From Sphaerulina vaccinii (lineage: Eukaryota; Ascomycota; Dothideomycetes; Mycosphaerellales; Mycosphaerellaceae): a DNA stretch of 64,000 nucleotides. The translations under genes and the position numbers were made by a program. Location of the stretch: NCBI GenBank assembly GCA_022570795.1, contig JAKUDP010000001.1, positions 1,984,001 through 2,048,000 of the forward strand, written 5' to 3'. This document shows, piece by piece, positions 11,170 to 21,190 of this stretch. Each line of letters begins with the position of its first letter. The stretch's first letter is position 1. The notes beneath the pieces are model-generated. The model ran no database searches and had not been told where the DNA came from. It saw only the letters and a program-made list of their open reading frames with translations.

Positions 11170-12720
11170 ATGGCAGCACACGACTACTACAACAGCAATC
11201 CGCCCAGCTACAACCACAGCTCGAGTCCATATCACGAATACTCAGACCGACACGAAGCACCTCTACCGCCTGCGCCGCATCAGTCGCCCTTTGACGACAG
11301 AGCGAATCCATATGTCCATCAATCACCACTGCAATCATACGCAGGAGCGAGCGGGAGGATACATCACGATGCAGACCCGTTCGATGATGGCAACGCGATC
11401 CCTCTAAACGGCAGGAAACCCAAGAATGACACGACGGAGATCGTCTCTCCAGTCCTACCTCACGAGCAAGACGACCCTTTCGTGCGGGATGCTGATCCCA
11501 GGTCGAAAAGAAGGCGTACCGATAGACAAGCACCGCCTCCAAAACAAGGTTGGTTCAAGGGCAAGATCACTTGGGTCGTCTTTGTCTTGACCTTTGTACA
11601 GCTGGTGGTCTTCATCGCCGAGATCATCCGGAACGGCGTACTCACAGGCTCACCTATCGAGATCAAGCCTTCATTCAATCCAATGATTGGCCCAAGCCCT
11701 TACGTGCTGATCAATATGGGTGCTCGATACCAACCATGCATGCACACAATGCCCAATGTTCAGAACAGCAGCGTGCCCATCTCGTGGCCCTGCCCAAATG
11801 CAACAGCAACGACTGGCGATAGCGTAACTTGTCAGCTCTCAGATCTGTGCAACTTCAACCCAGACCAGAATCCTGAGGTCAATGGCTCCCTGGACGATAA
11901 GCCCGCGCCGGATCAGTGGTGGCGCTTTATCGTGCCAATCTTCATTCACGCTGGAATCATTCACATCGGCTTCAACCTGCTATTGCAGGTGACCCTTGGC
12001 CGTGATGTGGAACTATTGATTGGTAGCGTCCGATTTGCCATCTTGTACTTCGCGTCTGGCATCTTTGGCTTTATTCTAGGTGGCAACTTTGCAGCGACTG
12101 GGATAGCATCCTGTGGCGCATCAGGCAGCCTGTTTGGCATACTAGCCATCACTCTACTCGACTTGCTGTACACATGGAAGGATCGAAGAAGTCCGATCAA
12201 GGACCTGATGTTCATTGTGATTGATATCCTCATCGCATTCGTTCTTGGCCTCCTGCCTGGGCTTGACAACTTCAGCCATATCGGAGGTTTCATGATGGGT
12301 CTGGTCCTGGGCGTCTGCCTGCTGCGATCTCCAGCTGTGATCGCACGAAGGACATCTGCTCCATTGGACCCTGTCTATACTCATGTCGCATATCAGAACG
12401 ACCAGAACGCGGGCCTGAAGACCTTCATCAAGGATCCAGTCGGGCACTTCAAGGATCGTCGCGGTATCTGGTGGGCGTGGTGGGCCGTCCGTGCTGTTGC
12501 GCTAGTCGGTGTTCTTGTCGGGTTCATCCTACTGCTCAAGAACTTCTATGTGTGGAGGAACGGCTGCTCGTGGTGCAAGTACTTGTCTTGCCTACCGATC
12601 ACAGTCGGTGGTACGAACTGGTGTTCTGTTGGTAATCTCGACTTCACAAGCACGACCACCAACAGCAGCTCGAAGCGTGATCTTATGGAGTTGACAAGGC
12701 AAGCTTTCGAGAAGTTGTAA
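11170..12720 (+). CDS. Rhomboid family intramembrane serine protease
   Basis: Single-exon protein of 516 residues, starting at the ATG at 11170 in the context ACCATGG (MAAHDYYNSNPPSYNHSS). The frame is open upstream to 11008 but that part is Gln/Glu repeats and probably leader. The N-terminal about 130 residues are a disordered cytosolic tail rich in Pro, Ser and His, with a basic RSKRRRTDR before the first membrane helix. The rhomboid core follows: a TM helix, a Cys-containing loop (CMHTMPN, CQLSDLCNF), the HAGIIHIGFNLLLQ helix, catalytic GASG (Ser318) and HIGG with the His370 partner. A further TM segment lies near residues 440-460 and a Cys-rich segment (CSWCKYLSC) near the end. Known family role: cleavage of membrane proteins within the bilayer, for example the SREBP pathway in fungi via Rbd2/RbdB types. 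This larger tailed form may have another substrate. Confidence 0.9.
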   Translation: MAAHDYYNSNPPSYNHSSSPYHEYSDRHEAPLPPAPHQSPFDDRANPYVHQSPLQSYAGASGRIHHDADPFDDGNAIPLNGRKPKNDTTEIVSPVLPHEQDDPFVRDADPRSKRRRTDRQAPPPKQGWFKGKITWVVFVLTFVQLVVFIAEIIRNGVLTGSPIEIKPSFNPMIGPSPYVLINMGARYQPCMHTMPNVQNSSVPISWPCPNATATTGDSVTCQLSDLCNFNPDQNPEVNGSLDDKPAPDQWWRFIVPIFIHAGIIHIGFNLLLQVTLGRDVELLIGSVRFAILYFASGIFGFILGGNFAATGIASCGASGSLFGILAITLLDLLYTWKDRRSPIKDLMFIVIDILIAFVLGLLPGLDNFSHIGGFMMGLVLGVCLLRSPAVIARRTSAPLDPVYTHVAYQNDQNAGLKTFIKDPVGHFKDRRGIWWAWWAVRAVALVGVLVGFILLLKNFYVWRNGCSWCKYLSCLPITVGGTNWCSVGNLDFTSTTTNSSSKRDLMELTRQAFEKL

Positions 12721-13076
12721 AGGAGGAGCTATGTTCATTTGTATTTAGCGAGGCGTCTGGGTTCTTAACGGCAGACTACGCGAAGGACGCACGAGTCGGA
12801 GCATCATCAGAGATCTTGAAATGGGACCTAAAAGCTGAGGCCCAAACATAATGTGTACAGGATCTGTCAAATATCTATAGAGCTAATGAAGTGCTCTACT
12901 ACACTTAGTCGCCAGTCGGCATTCCTATTTGAGGGACTGTGCAAGATGATCAAGATATACCACATCGCCGATTGCATATCGCTACTGCAAGCTGCCCCTC
13001 TGCAACTCGGGCCACATCTTGCAGCTAATGTGGTGATAAGAAGCGTGAACCTCAGCAAGAGTACAGGGCCAGAAGC
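12721..13076. other. Intergenic between rhomboid and P450 genes
   Basis: About 350 bp: 3' flank of the rhomboid gene and promoter of the P450. No gene or clear motif seen. Confidence 0.5.
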
Positions 13077-14781
13077 ATGGCTGTCAGCGTGATCATTAGT
13101 ATCCTAAGCAGTCTCTTGACTGCTTGGCTGACTAGCCGGGCATACACATTCATCTACAACTACTCCTTTCATCCCTTAAAAGACTTCGCAGGACCCAAAG
13201 CAGCAGTCTCTACCGACTGGTACAAGACCTATCAAGAACTCTTCCTTGGAAGAAACTGGATCGATGTGCTTCGAGACCTTCACGGCCAATATGGAGATGT
13301 CGTAAGAGTTGGACCGAATGAGCTTCACTTCTCTTCACCATCAGCCTGTCATGAAATCTACAACAACTCCAATCGTTGGGATAAAGAAGAGACGCTTTAT
13401 AGATCATTTGGCGAGGATCGAAGTTCTTTTGGGTTCTTGACGTATCGTGAAGCGAAGCAGAGAAAGGATGTTCTTGCTCCGATGTTTTCGAAGAGAGCGA
13501 TTTCGGAATTGCAAGGTCTGGTGAAAGAGAAGGTTATGCGATTATGTGATGCGTTAGAGCGGAATGATCGTGAGGGCAAGTCGAGTGATATGTTGTTTGC
13601 ATTGAGATGTTTTACGCTTGACACTATCATGGGGTATTGCTTTGCGAAAGATGTTAAGAGTACGGAGGCGAAGGACTTTCAGGTCAGTGGGTCTTGATTG
13701 ATGCAGTGCTGAAGAATTTTGCTAATATGGGGAGAGCAGGCTCCGATTGTCGTTGCTATGGACGCATCTCTGCCTGGCTTTGTGGTCTTTCGACAATTCG
13801 AGATCGTGCGGAAGATGGTCTTTGGCATGCCAGGATGGCTGACGAGACTTACAAACCCGGCTTTAGGAGGACTCGTAGATTTGCAGGAGCTTCTTGGTGC
13901 ACAGGTAAATGAGGTCGTGCGAAATCCTGCTTCACTGCAGAGAACCTCGCATGCCACCATTTATCATCGGCTTATGGATCCTGAGATGAACAAGGCAGCA
14001 GGAGTGCCGTCTCCCGGTAGCCTCTACGAAGAAGCTCAGGCACTATTCTTTGGCGGAGCAGAATCGGCTGCTAACACAGCCATGATTGGGATCTTCCACG
14101 TCCTGCAACAGCCAGCCATTCACAAGCGACTCCTCGAAGAACTTCGATCAGTATGGTCGCAGATGCCCGACCTCAAGTGTCCGTCTCCAGCATGCAACTC
14201 TTCTTTCACAGAACTCGAAGCCATGGACAGCCTCAACGTAGAGACTGCGATCTTCGAATGTAAGCATTGCAACACGCCACTCGAACCACTCTCAAGCAGC
14301 ACTCCGCCCTCGATCGAGCAGCTCGAGCGACTTCCTTTTCTCACAGCCATAATCAAGGAGTCTTTCCGCCTCTCACCTGGCGTCCCACTTCCTTTGCCAC
14401 GAATCGTGCCGTCCTCAGGAGCCACAATCAGCAACAGGCACATTCCACCTGGTACAATCGTCGGCATGTCGCATCTCTTCGTGCACTACTCTCCTACATG
14501 CTGCGCTTCACCTGAGATGTTCCTGTCCAGAGCGCTGGTTGCAGGGAGATAGCGCAGCACTGGAGAAGTGGCTCGTGGCCTTCTCTCGTGGCCCTCGAGC
14601 TTGCTTGGGTACGAATCTGGGAATGTGCGAGTTGTACTTTGCTTTCGCAGTCTTGTTCTGGAAGTTCGATATGCAGCTTGATGGTACAAAAGTCGAGGAC
14701 CTGACATATCGCGAATGCTTTCTGCCGCACTTCAGCGGGAAGCACATGCGGGTCTTCTGCAGCCCGATTGTGAGGCAGTAA
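13077..14781 (+). CDS. Cytochrome P450 monooxygenase with one apparent frameshift
   Basis: Exons 13077-13682 and 13740-14781, 57-bp GT-AG intron. The N-terminus is a membrane anchor (VSVIISILSSLLTAWLTS). P450 landmarks: I-helix FFGGAESAANT, ExxR as KESFR (E409, R412), and heme-binding FSRGPRACLG (Cys near residue 490). At 14523-14524 the frame shifts: GAG ATG TTC is followed by one surplus base, after which PERW-type residues and the heme motif continue in the next frame. Total exon length is 549 codons plus one base, so a single inserted base (real mutation or assembly error) explains it. No plausible intron restores the frame. Read literally the protein ends at 14552, before the heme loop, and would be inactive. 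Between the J helix and ExxR region an insertion of about 45 residues carries C349-x4-C354 and C376-x2-C379. Substrate unknown. It converges with the next gene, 9 bp away. Confidence 0.86.
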
Positions 14782-14790
14782 TGAGAAAAG

Positions 14791-16077
14791 TCAACGACGT
14801 GATGCCACCAATCGCCCTTGCCAATAGCCAGTTTCGAAGAGCGCACAACAGACGACTGCGAAAGTCCCGGCCGTGGTTGCCACTCTTCTCAATGGCACTT
14901 TCGACAGTCTATAGCTCAGCCGACTCATAACAGCTTTTCGCGCACCAGGGAAAGCGAACACAGCAGCACCGAGTACCACGGCACCCGTAGCAATCTGATA
15001 CTTCCGCTCGATCAACGTGGTGGGCATCTTGAGTCGAGACCACTCTCGAATCCTTGCAGTCGATGGGTAGTTATCCGTCAATCCAATGCGCCGCTTCAGC
15101 CTTGCCCAAGCAGAATCATCGTCACTGTCTCCAGAGTCGAAACTGGTATCCGGGCCAATAACAGCCTCGCCGTCTGTCCCACTACAGTAGTATGTTTTCC
15201 CTCTCCTTCTAGCTTGACGCTGCATATACGCCCTACTCAACCTCACAATCTCGCGATGATTATACCCTCCACTCAAATGCCACATCACATACCCATCCTC
15301 CAGAACCAAAAACCAGTCAGCATCATTGTAAGGATTGAGTACAACAGCATTCGGCTCATTTCCGTCCTGGTTCAAGACTTCGTGAAGGCCAGGATATCCA
15401 CGTAATTCCCAAGTTCTAGCACCGCTGGGCCAAAGAGCGACATAAGAGCCATCTTGTCCCAATGTGACCTGGATCGGTCTACTGCTCTTCAATTCCATTT
15501 CTAGGTCTAGAGCCTTTGGAAGCCGGGCATATGCGACTTCGCCATTTCCGAGACGTGCGAACCAGGAAAGTCCGGCGGGACCTATACAGAAGCTCGTTTT
15601 CCTTCTGATCTCGGCGTCCTTTTCTGAGCACAGAAAGGCGCACAGTTTCTGCCTTTCGATCTTCGACTGCTCCCAGGACGAAACCGAGATTCCGCCCTTG
15701 CACATATTCATGATCGCGGGATGTCCTTCGTGTTCATCGTCGTTGAACACGAATATGAACCCATTGTCAGGTGTCAAAGTAACCGCAATGGGTTTGCCAA
15801 TATTTTCTGCTTCAAGTGCTGCACAGTTGATTTTCGAGCCGTGGTAGAAGTAGGACTCCAGAGTTGTCGAGATGAAGAATGATCCATTTGGCCCGAACGC
15901 GAAGATGATGTCTTGGAGACGGTAACGATCTTCAGGCAGAGATATGGCGGCCTTCGATGTTGGTGCGTCTTCAGATGTGCTATTTTCTGGTTTTATAGCT
16001 TCTTGCTCTTGGTATGGAGGTGGTTCGTCTCCTTCCGCAGATGTATGTCGGCTGCTTTGCTCCTCTTCTGCGGCCAT
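14791..16077 (-). CDS. Conserved-looking hypothetical protein with C-terminal membrane segments (428 aa)
   Basis: Single-exon frame starting MAAEEEQSSRHTSAEGDEPP. An acidic, Pro-rich disordered N-terminus (about 50 residues) precedes a soluble region of about 250 residues with repeated beta-type motifs: DIIFAFGPNGSFFIST, SFCIGPAGLSWFARLGNGEV, QVTLGQDGSYVALWPSGART and LVLEDGYVMWHL. These look like four related blades spaced 45-70 residues, perhaps a degenerate beta-propeller (inference). Near the C-terminus are two hydrophobic segments (YQIATGAVVLGAAVFAFPGA and TTAGTFAVVCCALFETGYW), suggesting membrane anchoring. I do not recognise a named family. Its stop lies 9 bp from the P450 stop on the opposite strand, so the 3' untranslated regions must overlap. 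Confidence 0.78.
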   Translation of the reverse strand: MAAEEEQSSRHTSAEGDEPPPYQEQEAIKPENSTSEDAPTSKAAISLPEDRYRLQDIIFAFGPNGSFFISTTLESYFYHGSKINCAALEAENIGKPIAVTLTPDNGFIFVFNDDEHEGHPAIMNMCKGGISVSSWEQSKIERQKLCAFLCSEKDAEIRRKTSFCIGPAGLSWFARLGNGEVAYARLPKALDLEMELKSSRPIQVTLGQDGSYVALWPSGARTWELRGYPGLHEVLNQDGNEPNAVVLNPYNDADWFLVLEDGYVMWHLSGGYNHREIVRLSRAYMQRQARRRGKTYYCSGTDGEAVIGPDTSFDSGDSDDDSAWARLKRRIGLTDNYPSTARIREWSRLKMPTTLIERKYQIATGAVVLGAAVFAFPGARKAVMSRLSYRLSKVPLRRVATTAGTFAVVCCALFETGYWQGRLVASRR

Positions 16078-16472
16078 ATCGTTGTACAGCTTTGGTTCTG
16101 AACACGTGTTGTTGCTCGGAGCACTTTTTAGGACTCACCGGATTGTCGTGCGCTGGATATGTTGTGTAACCCACGTTCCCGTGCGGGCGCTGCAGGTCTC
16201 GAAGCGAAGCAAGCTATGAGGCAGCATGGGAGATGTTGCTGTTCAGTGGAACACATCCATACTGTGAAGTACTATAGAAAAGGTAGCATGATCATTACTC
16301 GCTTCAATTCTCGCTCTCAGAAGTACAATCTATCGCTCTGGCGCGTTCTGTTGGCACAATCCCGAAGCAAGCCCGTGTACTTACACAGCCCGCTCTTCTC
16401 GAACGCCGTCCTTATGTGGTCTTTATCCTTTACCATGGACCCATCGCATTGCCCAGTTGTGGACAACCAATT
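16078..16472. promoter_or_regulatory. Intergenic, promoter of the 428-aa protein and 3' flank of NADH dehydrogenase
   Basis: About 395 bp. A plus-strand frame beginning here and running to 17280 is an antisense shadow of the NADH dehydrogenase gene. No further feature seen. Confidence 0.5.
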
Positions 16473-18348
16473 TTACTCTCTCGATACATCACGTCCAAAG
16501 AGAGAGGACTTCATCCAGTCCATGATCACAAGAATCCGGTTGCGTGCTATGCAGATGTTAGCCAAGTCTGTGATGCCCCCCCGAAATACAACTGAACTTA
16601 CTGCTGAAGCACATGCTGAGGTAGGCAGATCGCCAGAACAAGTATGTGAGCTGTCCTCCACTTGCGAGGTTACCAGTGAGCCACGAGATATCAGCCACAG
16701 CCTTCTCGCTTCCGATGTAAGCCAAAGAGCCCTGATGAGAGTACTCGAATGGTCCAATTTGTTGCACACGGCGAAGACGCTTCTGCAGATCTTTGATCTG
16801 CTCGAATACCTGATTCCTGGCCTCCTGGTTTGGTGCCTTCTCTTGTTCATCAGACAGTGCCTTCAGCTTTGTCTCGATCTCCTCAGATTTGCCCATTTGG
16901 TTGAACATGCGAGCCAGGAAGGATCCCTCTTGCGAGGCGACCTGTGCAGTAGGTGCATAGTTTGCGACTGCACAGTCACCAACGGCCCAGACGTTCTCGG
17001 TACCCTTCACAACGAGGTATTCGTTGACAGCCAGGCCTCGGCGGGAATCCTTCTGTGCTGGAATCTGGCTCATGAGGTCCTTGACAATAGGTCTGAGCGC
17101 ATTGCCAGTAGCCCAGACGAGAAGACCGTATGGGATCTTTTCTGTGACCTTCTTTCCTTCGGCATTCGTGTACTCAGCCTCAATGTACTCCGATTCCACC
17201 TTCTTGACCATGGTCTTCGTTCGGATCGAGATAGTCTCTTCTTCGAAGGTCTTCTCAGTGTATTCAATCAAGCTCTTTGAGAACATTGGCAGGACATTTG
17301 GCAGCGCTTCGACCAGGGTTACGTGGAAGTTGTCCTGAATCTCGGGAATCCATTTCTTGAGGTCGTTCTCGAAGAAGTCTTGCAGTTCACCAGCGAACTC
17401 GACACCTGTAGGGCCACCACCGACCACGACCATGTGTAGCAGACGCTTGCGCTCCTCGGGTGATTGATCTTTGAATGTAGCAGTTTCACAGCAGTCCATG
17501 ATGCGCTTACGAATTCGCTGCGCATCACCAACCTCTTTCAAGAAGCATCCGTGTTCGCGTACACCAGGGATACCGAAAGTTGCATTCTCAGCACCAACAC
17601 CAACCACAAGCATATCGAATGGGACCTCGTTGGACGAAACACTGCCCTTGACTTCGGAGTCATCGTTGATGTAGACAACCTTCTTCTCGTAGTCGATCTT
17701 GGTAGCTTCGGCTTCGTAGTATTTGACTGAAGTCTTCTTGTGGCGAAGGAAATTGCGGATAGGCTCCATGATGCTGCGGTGTTCGATCGTTCCAGTAGTA
17801 CATGATGGCAGGAGAGGCGTGAAGAGGAAGTAGTTGCGAGGCGAGATGACAACGACATTGTAGTTCTCAGTGTCGAGCTTCTTCAGGAGAGAGACTGATC
17901 CCCAGCCAGTACCTGTGCACAGTCAAGTCAGCATGCGCGATGCCATTGCATCCAGTGCGCACCATATCTTACCGAGAACAACCAATGTCTTCTTCTTTGG
18001 ATCCGGCTCTGCTTGTTCAGCTGGATGACGATCCACGTAGATGGAGTATCCCGTGTAGACCAGTGTGCCCGCAAGAGACAGATATGTGATGCGCCACGTC
18101 CACTTCAAGAATCGCCATGAGCCTTTCTTGACCTGCTGCTTATCTGGCAGCTTACTGTCCGCAAACCCTCTCCGTAGCTCCTGTCGGTTGATTCGTGTGG
18201 TCGTGTGCGCGTTCTTTCCCGCTCGCACTTGCTGTTGGAAGGGTCGTGTCGCTCTGGAGGCTGTCGATGTCGAGAGTCGCGCGATCGATTTCATGCCCAG
18301 CGCCGCGCTGACCTGCGCCAATGGCCTTACTGCGGCCTTGGACGCCAT
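16473..18348 (-). CDS. External alternative NADH:ubiquinone oxidoreductase (NDH-2 type), mitochondrial
   Basis: Three exons on the minus strand: 18348-17973, 17912-16602 and 16546-16473, 586 residues in all. Both introns are GT-AG (60 and 55 bp). The frame continues KKKTLVVLG-TGWGSVSLL at the first join and YLSMCFS-TRNRILVIMDW at the second, ending SSLFGRDVSRE, the usual NDH-2 C-terminus. The first about 60 residues are basic and Ser/Thr-rich, a mitochondrial presequence, followed by one TM segment (WRITYLSLAGTLVYTGYSIY). Two dinucleotide-binding folds: FAD GTGWGS and NADH VVGGGPTGVEFAGE. Known role: oxidises cytosolic NADH at the outer face of the inner membrane and reduces ubiquinone without pumping protons, bypassing rotenone-sensitive complex I. 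The membrane anchor suggests an Nde-type rather than Ndi-type enzyme. No EF-hand insertion is apparent. Confidence 0.94.
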
Positions 18349-19068
18349 TGCAGCAATTCCAGTGATGGAGAAAGAGGAGGATGACCTTGCAAAAGTCGTA
18401 TCGTCGTCTCGAAAAAGTAATCAACTTTTGTCCTGAATAAACGTCCAAGCGCCTCGCGTATTCGGCGCTATTCTCGCCGTGCAAGGAGATAGCTGGCGAT
18501 GATGTAGTTTGCGTGGGATATGCTGAGAACGTGATAAATTCGGAAGCGCAAGAGCATACGTAGTGTGATCAGCAATGCGACTCTGATCCGGCGGAAGAGG
18601 TGTTCGTGAGATGTTGCGGTTGGTGCAATGTTACAAGAGATCAGCAGGAAATGTTTGGTCTCAAGGCTTAACCATGAGTCTAAAATTGGCAATATGAGTT
18701 GGCAGTTTTCACACGTGTGGTTTACGTTCACTTCGTACATACAACGTACTTGACCAATGTAACAGTGCAGTCACAGGAGTCGCCAGTAGAGGTCCATAGG
18801 CTTCTCGTATAGCACTTCCGGTCCATAATGCTCCCACCTCTCTCCCGATGCCAAATACGCAGCAAAGCCAATGAAGCTCGCCCACTTTGCTCCTCCAGTG
18901 AGGGCATTCCATGCAACGCCTTCGCTCAGCTATCCTACATCAAATTCGTAAATTCGCCAGAACGCTCAATGGGTATTTCCAGTCAGTTTTCCTACAAGCC
19001 ACATTAAGGGCGCATCCACGCACCAAAACACCTCAGGGGGGTCCAATTCTCATGGGGTTCCTATAAAA
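18349..19068. other. Intergenic, promoter of the NADH dehydrogenase gene
   Basis: About 720 bp between two minus-strand genes. Small overlapping frames of 60-90 codons occur on the minus strand, none with motifs. Nothing further supported. Confidence 0.5.
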
Positions 19069-19764
19069 TTATTGCAAAGCTGCACCGAACACTGTTCCAA
19101 TGGCAAGGGCGATAGTCGTAAGACATAGAGAAGCCGCAGTCACTGCGCCAGAGTAGTTTGGTTGTGTGTCAAATGGACTTCCTTGCCCACTGTGACTGTT
19201 GGCGCTTGTTTGTGAGCTGGTTTGTGTTCGTGTTGGTGTTACTGAAGTTGAAGTGTCCACAATCAGACTGCTCGTGGTTGATGTTGTGCTTGGGCTGGTC
19301 GTCGACGAAGTTGTGTTCGATTGTGCGCTAGTAGTGCTCACTGAATCTGAGTCGCTAGAAGACGTTTGCGACATCGAGCTTGTGCTGGCCGCTTTCGTGG
19401 TCTGCGGCGCTGTCGATGGAGATGAGCTGCTCGTCACAGTTGCGGCTCCTGGGCAGATGGCTCCAACATTGCCACTCAGAAACACTGTGATGATACTCGT
19501 GCCATCAAGCTTGTCGGCTCCACAGGCGCTTCTCACTTTGTCCACCATTTCATCCATCGCGTCCACGCATCCTGAACTGCAGCCTTTTCCGCCAGTGAAA
19601 TCGGAGGCCTGGCATCCGCTGATATCTGCCTTGTAGACCTTTGCGCAATCTGCAGGAAGGTCCGCTTCTTTCAATGTATCAGAGTTGCTTTTGAAGTCGC
19701 TCAAGGTGACCGCGAATGTGGCGGCTGGCAGCGCAAGGAGCGCAGTTGTCTTGCTTAGGCGCAT
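19069..19764 (-). CDS. Secreted Ser/Thr-rich, probably GPI-anchored cell-surface protein
   Basis: Single exon, 231 residues. Signal peptide at the start (MRLSKTTALLALPAATFA). A cysteine-bearing domain of about 85 residues follows, with six Cys (ADCAKVY, ISGCQASDF, GKGCSSGCVDAM, RSACGAD, GAICPG). Then comes a long Ser/Thr stretch (residues about 110-190), expected to be heavily O-glycosylated. The C-terminus is hydrophobic (AASLCLTTIALAIGTVFGAAL) after a small-residue region, fitting GPI attachment. Such architecture is common among fungal wall and plasma-membrane surface proteins; the Cys domain does not match one I can name. It could instead be a plain type I membrane protein, but no cytosolic tail follows. 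Confidence 0.76.
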   Translation of the reverse strand: MRLSKTTALLALPAATFAVTLSDFKSNSDTLKEADLPADCAKVYKADISGCQASDFTGGKGCSSGCVDAMDEMVDKVRSACGADKLDGTSIITVFLSGNVGAICPGAATVTSSSSPSTAPQTTKAASTSSMSQTSSSDSDSVSTTSAQSNTTSSTTSPSTTSTTSSLIVDTSTSVTPTRTQTSSQTSANSHSGQGSPFDTQPNYSGAVTAASLCLTTIALAIGTVFGAALQ

Positions 19765-20686
19765 TGTGGTCTGGTGTGTGGTTGTTCAGATCGCAGGTGT
19801 CGTGATCAGAATGTGATTTGAGATCCAGATCTGGGTGCTGGATGTCTTCTGGGCGATTTCCTGCTCTTTGCAAAACGCCGGGACTGCTGAGGCAGGTGGA
19901 AGCACCACACTTGCTCTCACTTCAAGATAGTCGTGTTCGTAAGTCGTCGCCTTGAGACTTCAAGAGACAGCGCTGGGCTGCTGGAATCGCGAAGATGGCA
20001 GTCTTTTCGCGTGTGTCGTGCGAGAATGCTGGTAAAATCGAAGACCAACACGCTGGAGGATGTAGACAATTCTCGACACCGGAACGCGGAAGTATATTCA
20101 AATGACCGGCTACGACTCGTGGTATTATTATATCGTGGACTTGCAGCTGGAGATTTCGAGTTCGTCGGTCGCTACGGGAACGTCGTGGACGTGATTATTC
20201 TCATCTTCACTTCAGGTCAGGAGGAGGCCATCTTGACTACTACTTCGGGTTGTCAGCGTGCTTGTGTTGGCGTATGGTTAGCCGTACGAGCGAGGATGAG
20301 ACAGCGAGTCGGCCATCACGGCGGCCTTCTGCTTCATCTATAGTCCCGCCGAGGAGCAAATCAGAGCTCGTCAGGCATGTCGTGGTATGCAAAACAAGCA
20401 AGGGTGTCCAGTCAAACGCTGAAACCGTTTCGAAATATACAATAGGCTAACCGTATTTGTCGATCTCATATGCAGCTCGACAGCTTGACCTTCGACTTCA
20501 TCGTTCCCTTCACTACCTTCTACTCCTGCACGATGAGTCCATCACGTCCACATACAGCATTCAGAACCATCGTCTGGCAGATATTGGCTCGGACAGCCTC
20601 GTACAGTTGATGTTCTTGCCAATGAAGCACCATATCAATTAAGCGCCTGAGTACATGTCCGAGGAATCACATCTGTTTCAGGCACA

Positions 20687-20780
20687 TTCGCGTGGCTATC
20701 GATCAGACGCTTTCAGTACGCCTTCTGTATCAACGAGCGAGGCGAAAGGCTACAAATGCCATACGGCTTCGCTGTGTAGC
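20687..20780 (+). repeat. Diverged direct repeat, copy A (copy B at 21096-21190)
   Basis: Both copies contain an identical GATCAGACGCT core at 20701 and 21111, and align over about 80 bases without an obvious gap. About three quarters of positions match by eye, and most differences are A/G or C/T. In one frame both read VAIDQTL, two changed residues, RLLYQRA and then NAIR, with many differences at third codon positions. This is what a duplicated coding block would show. Copy B extends as an open frame (21036-21233); copy A stops soon after the block. Source gene or element unknown. Confidence 0.65.
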
Positions 20781-21095
20781 ATAAGTCGAGAGGAAGGCAC
20801 GCGCTTCCATCGCTGCTTCCCAAAACGATGGCAGGCATCCACGACTTCCTTTCTGACCACCTGCACTCTACCCTCATCTTTTCACATCTTGTCCTATCAC
20901 TCCATTTTCTTCGTCTCAATGCTCACGACTCCTTCTCGCCCTGCGTCCAATACTCATTCTTGATCGACACAACAACACGGCCCAGTTCAACACAGATATC
21001 GCGCTGATCCTGCAGTAGTTTCCGTTCGATTACCGATGAAGATCAAGAATGTTATCGTTGGCGCAGCGCAAGTAAGAGTCGTGTGGTATCGAGAA

Positions 21096-21190
21096 GGAGA
21101 CGTCGCCATCGATCAGACGCTCCCGGAACGTCTTCTGTACCAACGGGCGGGGCGACTGACTCCGAATGCTATAAGGTTACAGCTACAAGA
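21096..21190 (+). repeat. Diverged direct repeat, copy B
   Basis: Partner of copy A. It sits inside a 65-codon frame, 21036-21233, whose residues around the block read YREGDVAIDQTLPERLLYQR. No known domain recognised. Confidence 0.65.

Noticed and set aside
16159..17280. Plus-strand open frame of 373 codons
   Set aside because: Lies antisense to the securely identified NADH dehydrogenase; shadow of its codon use.
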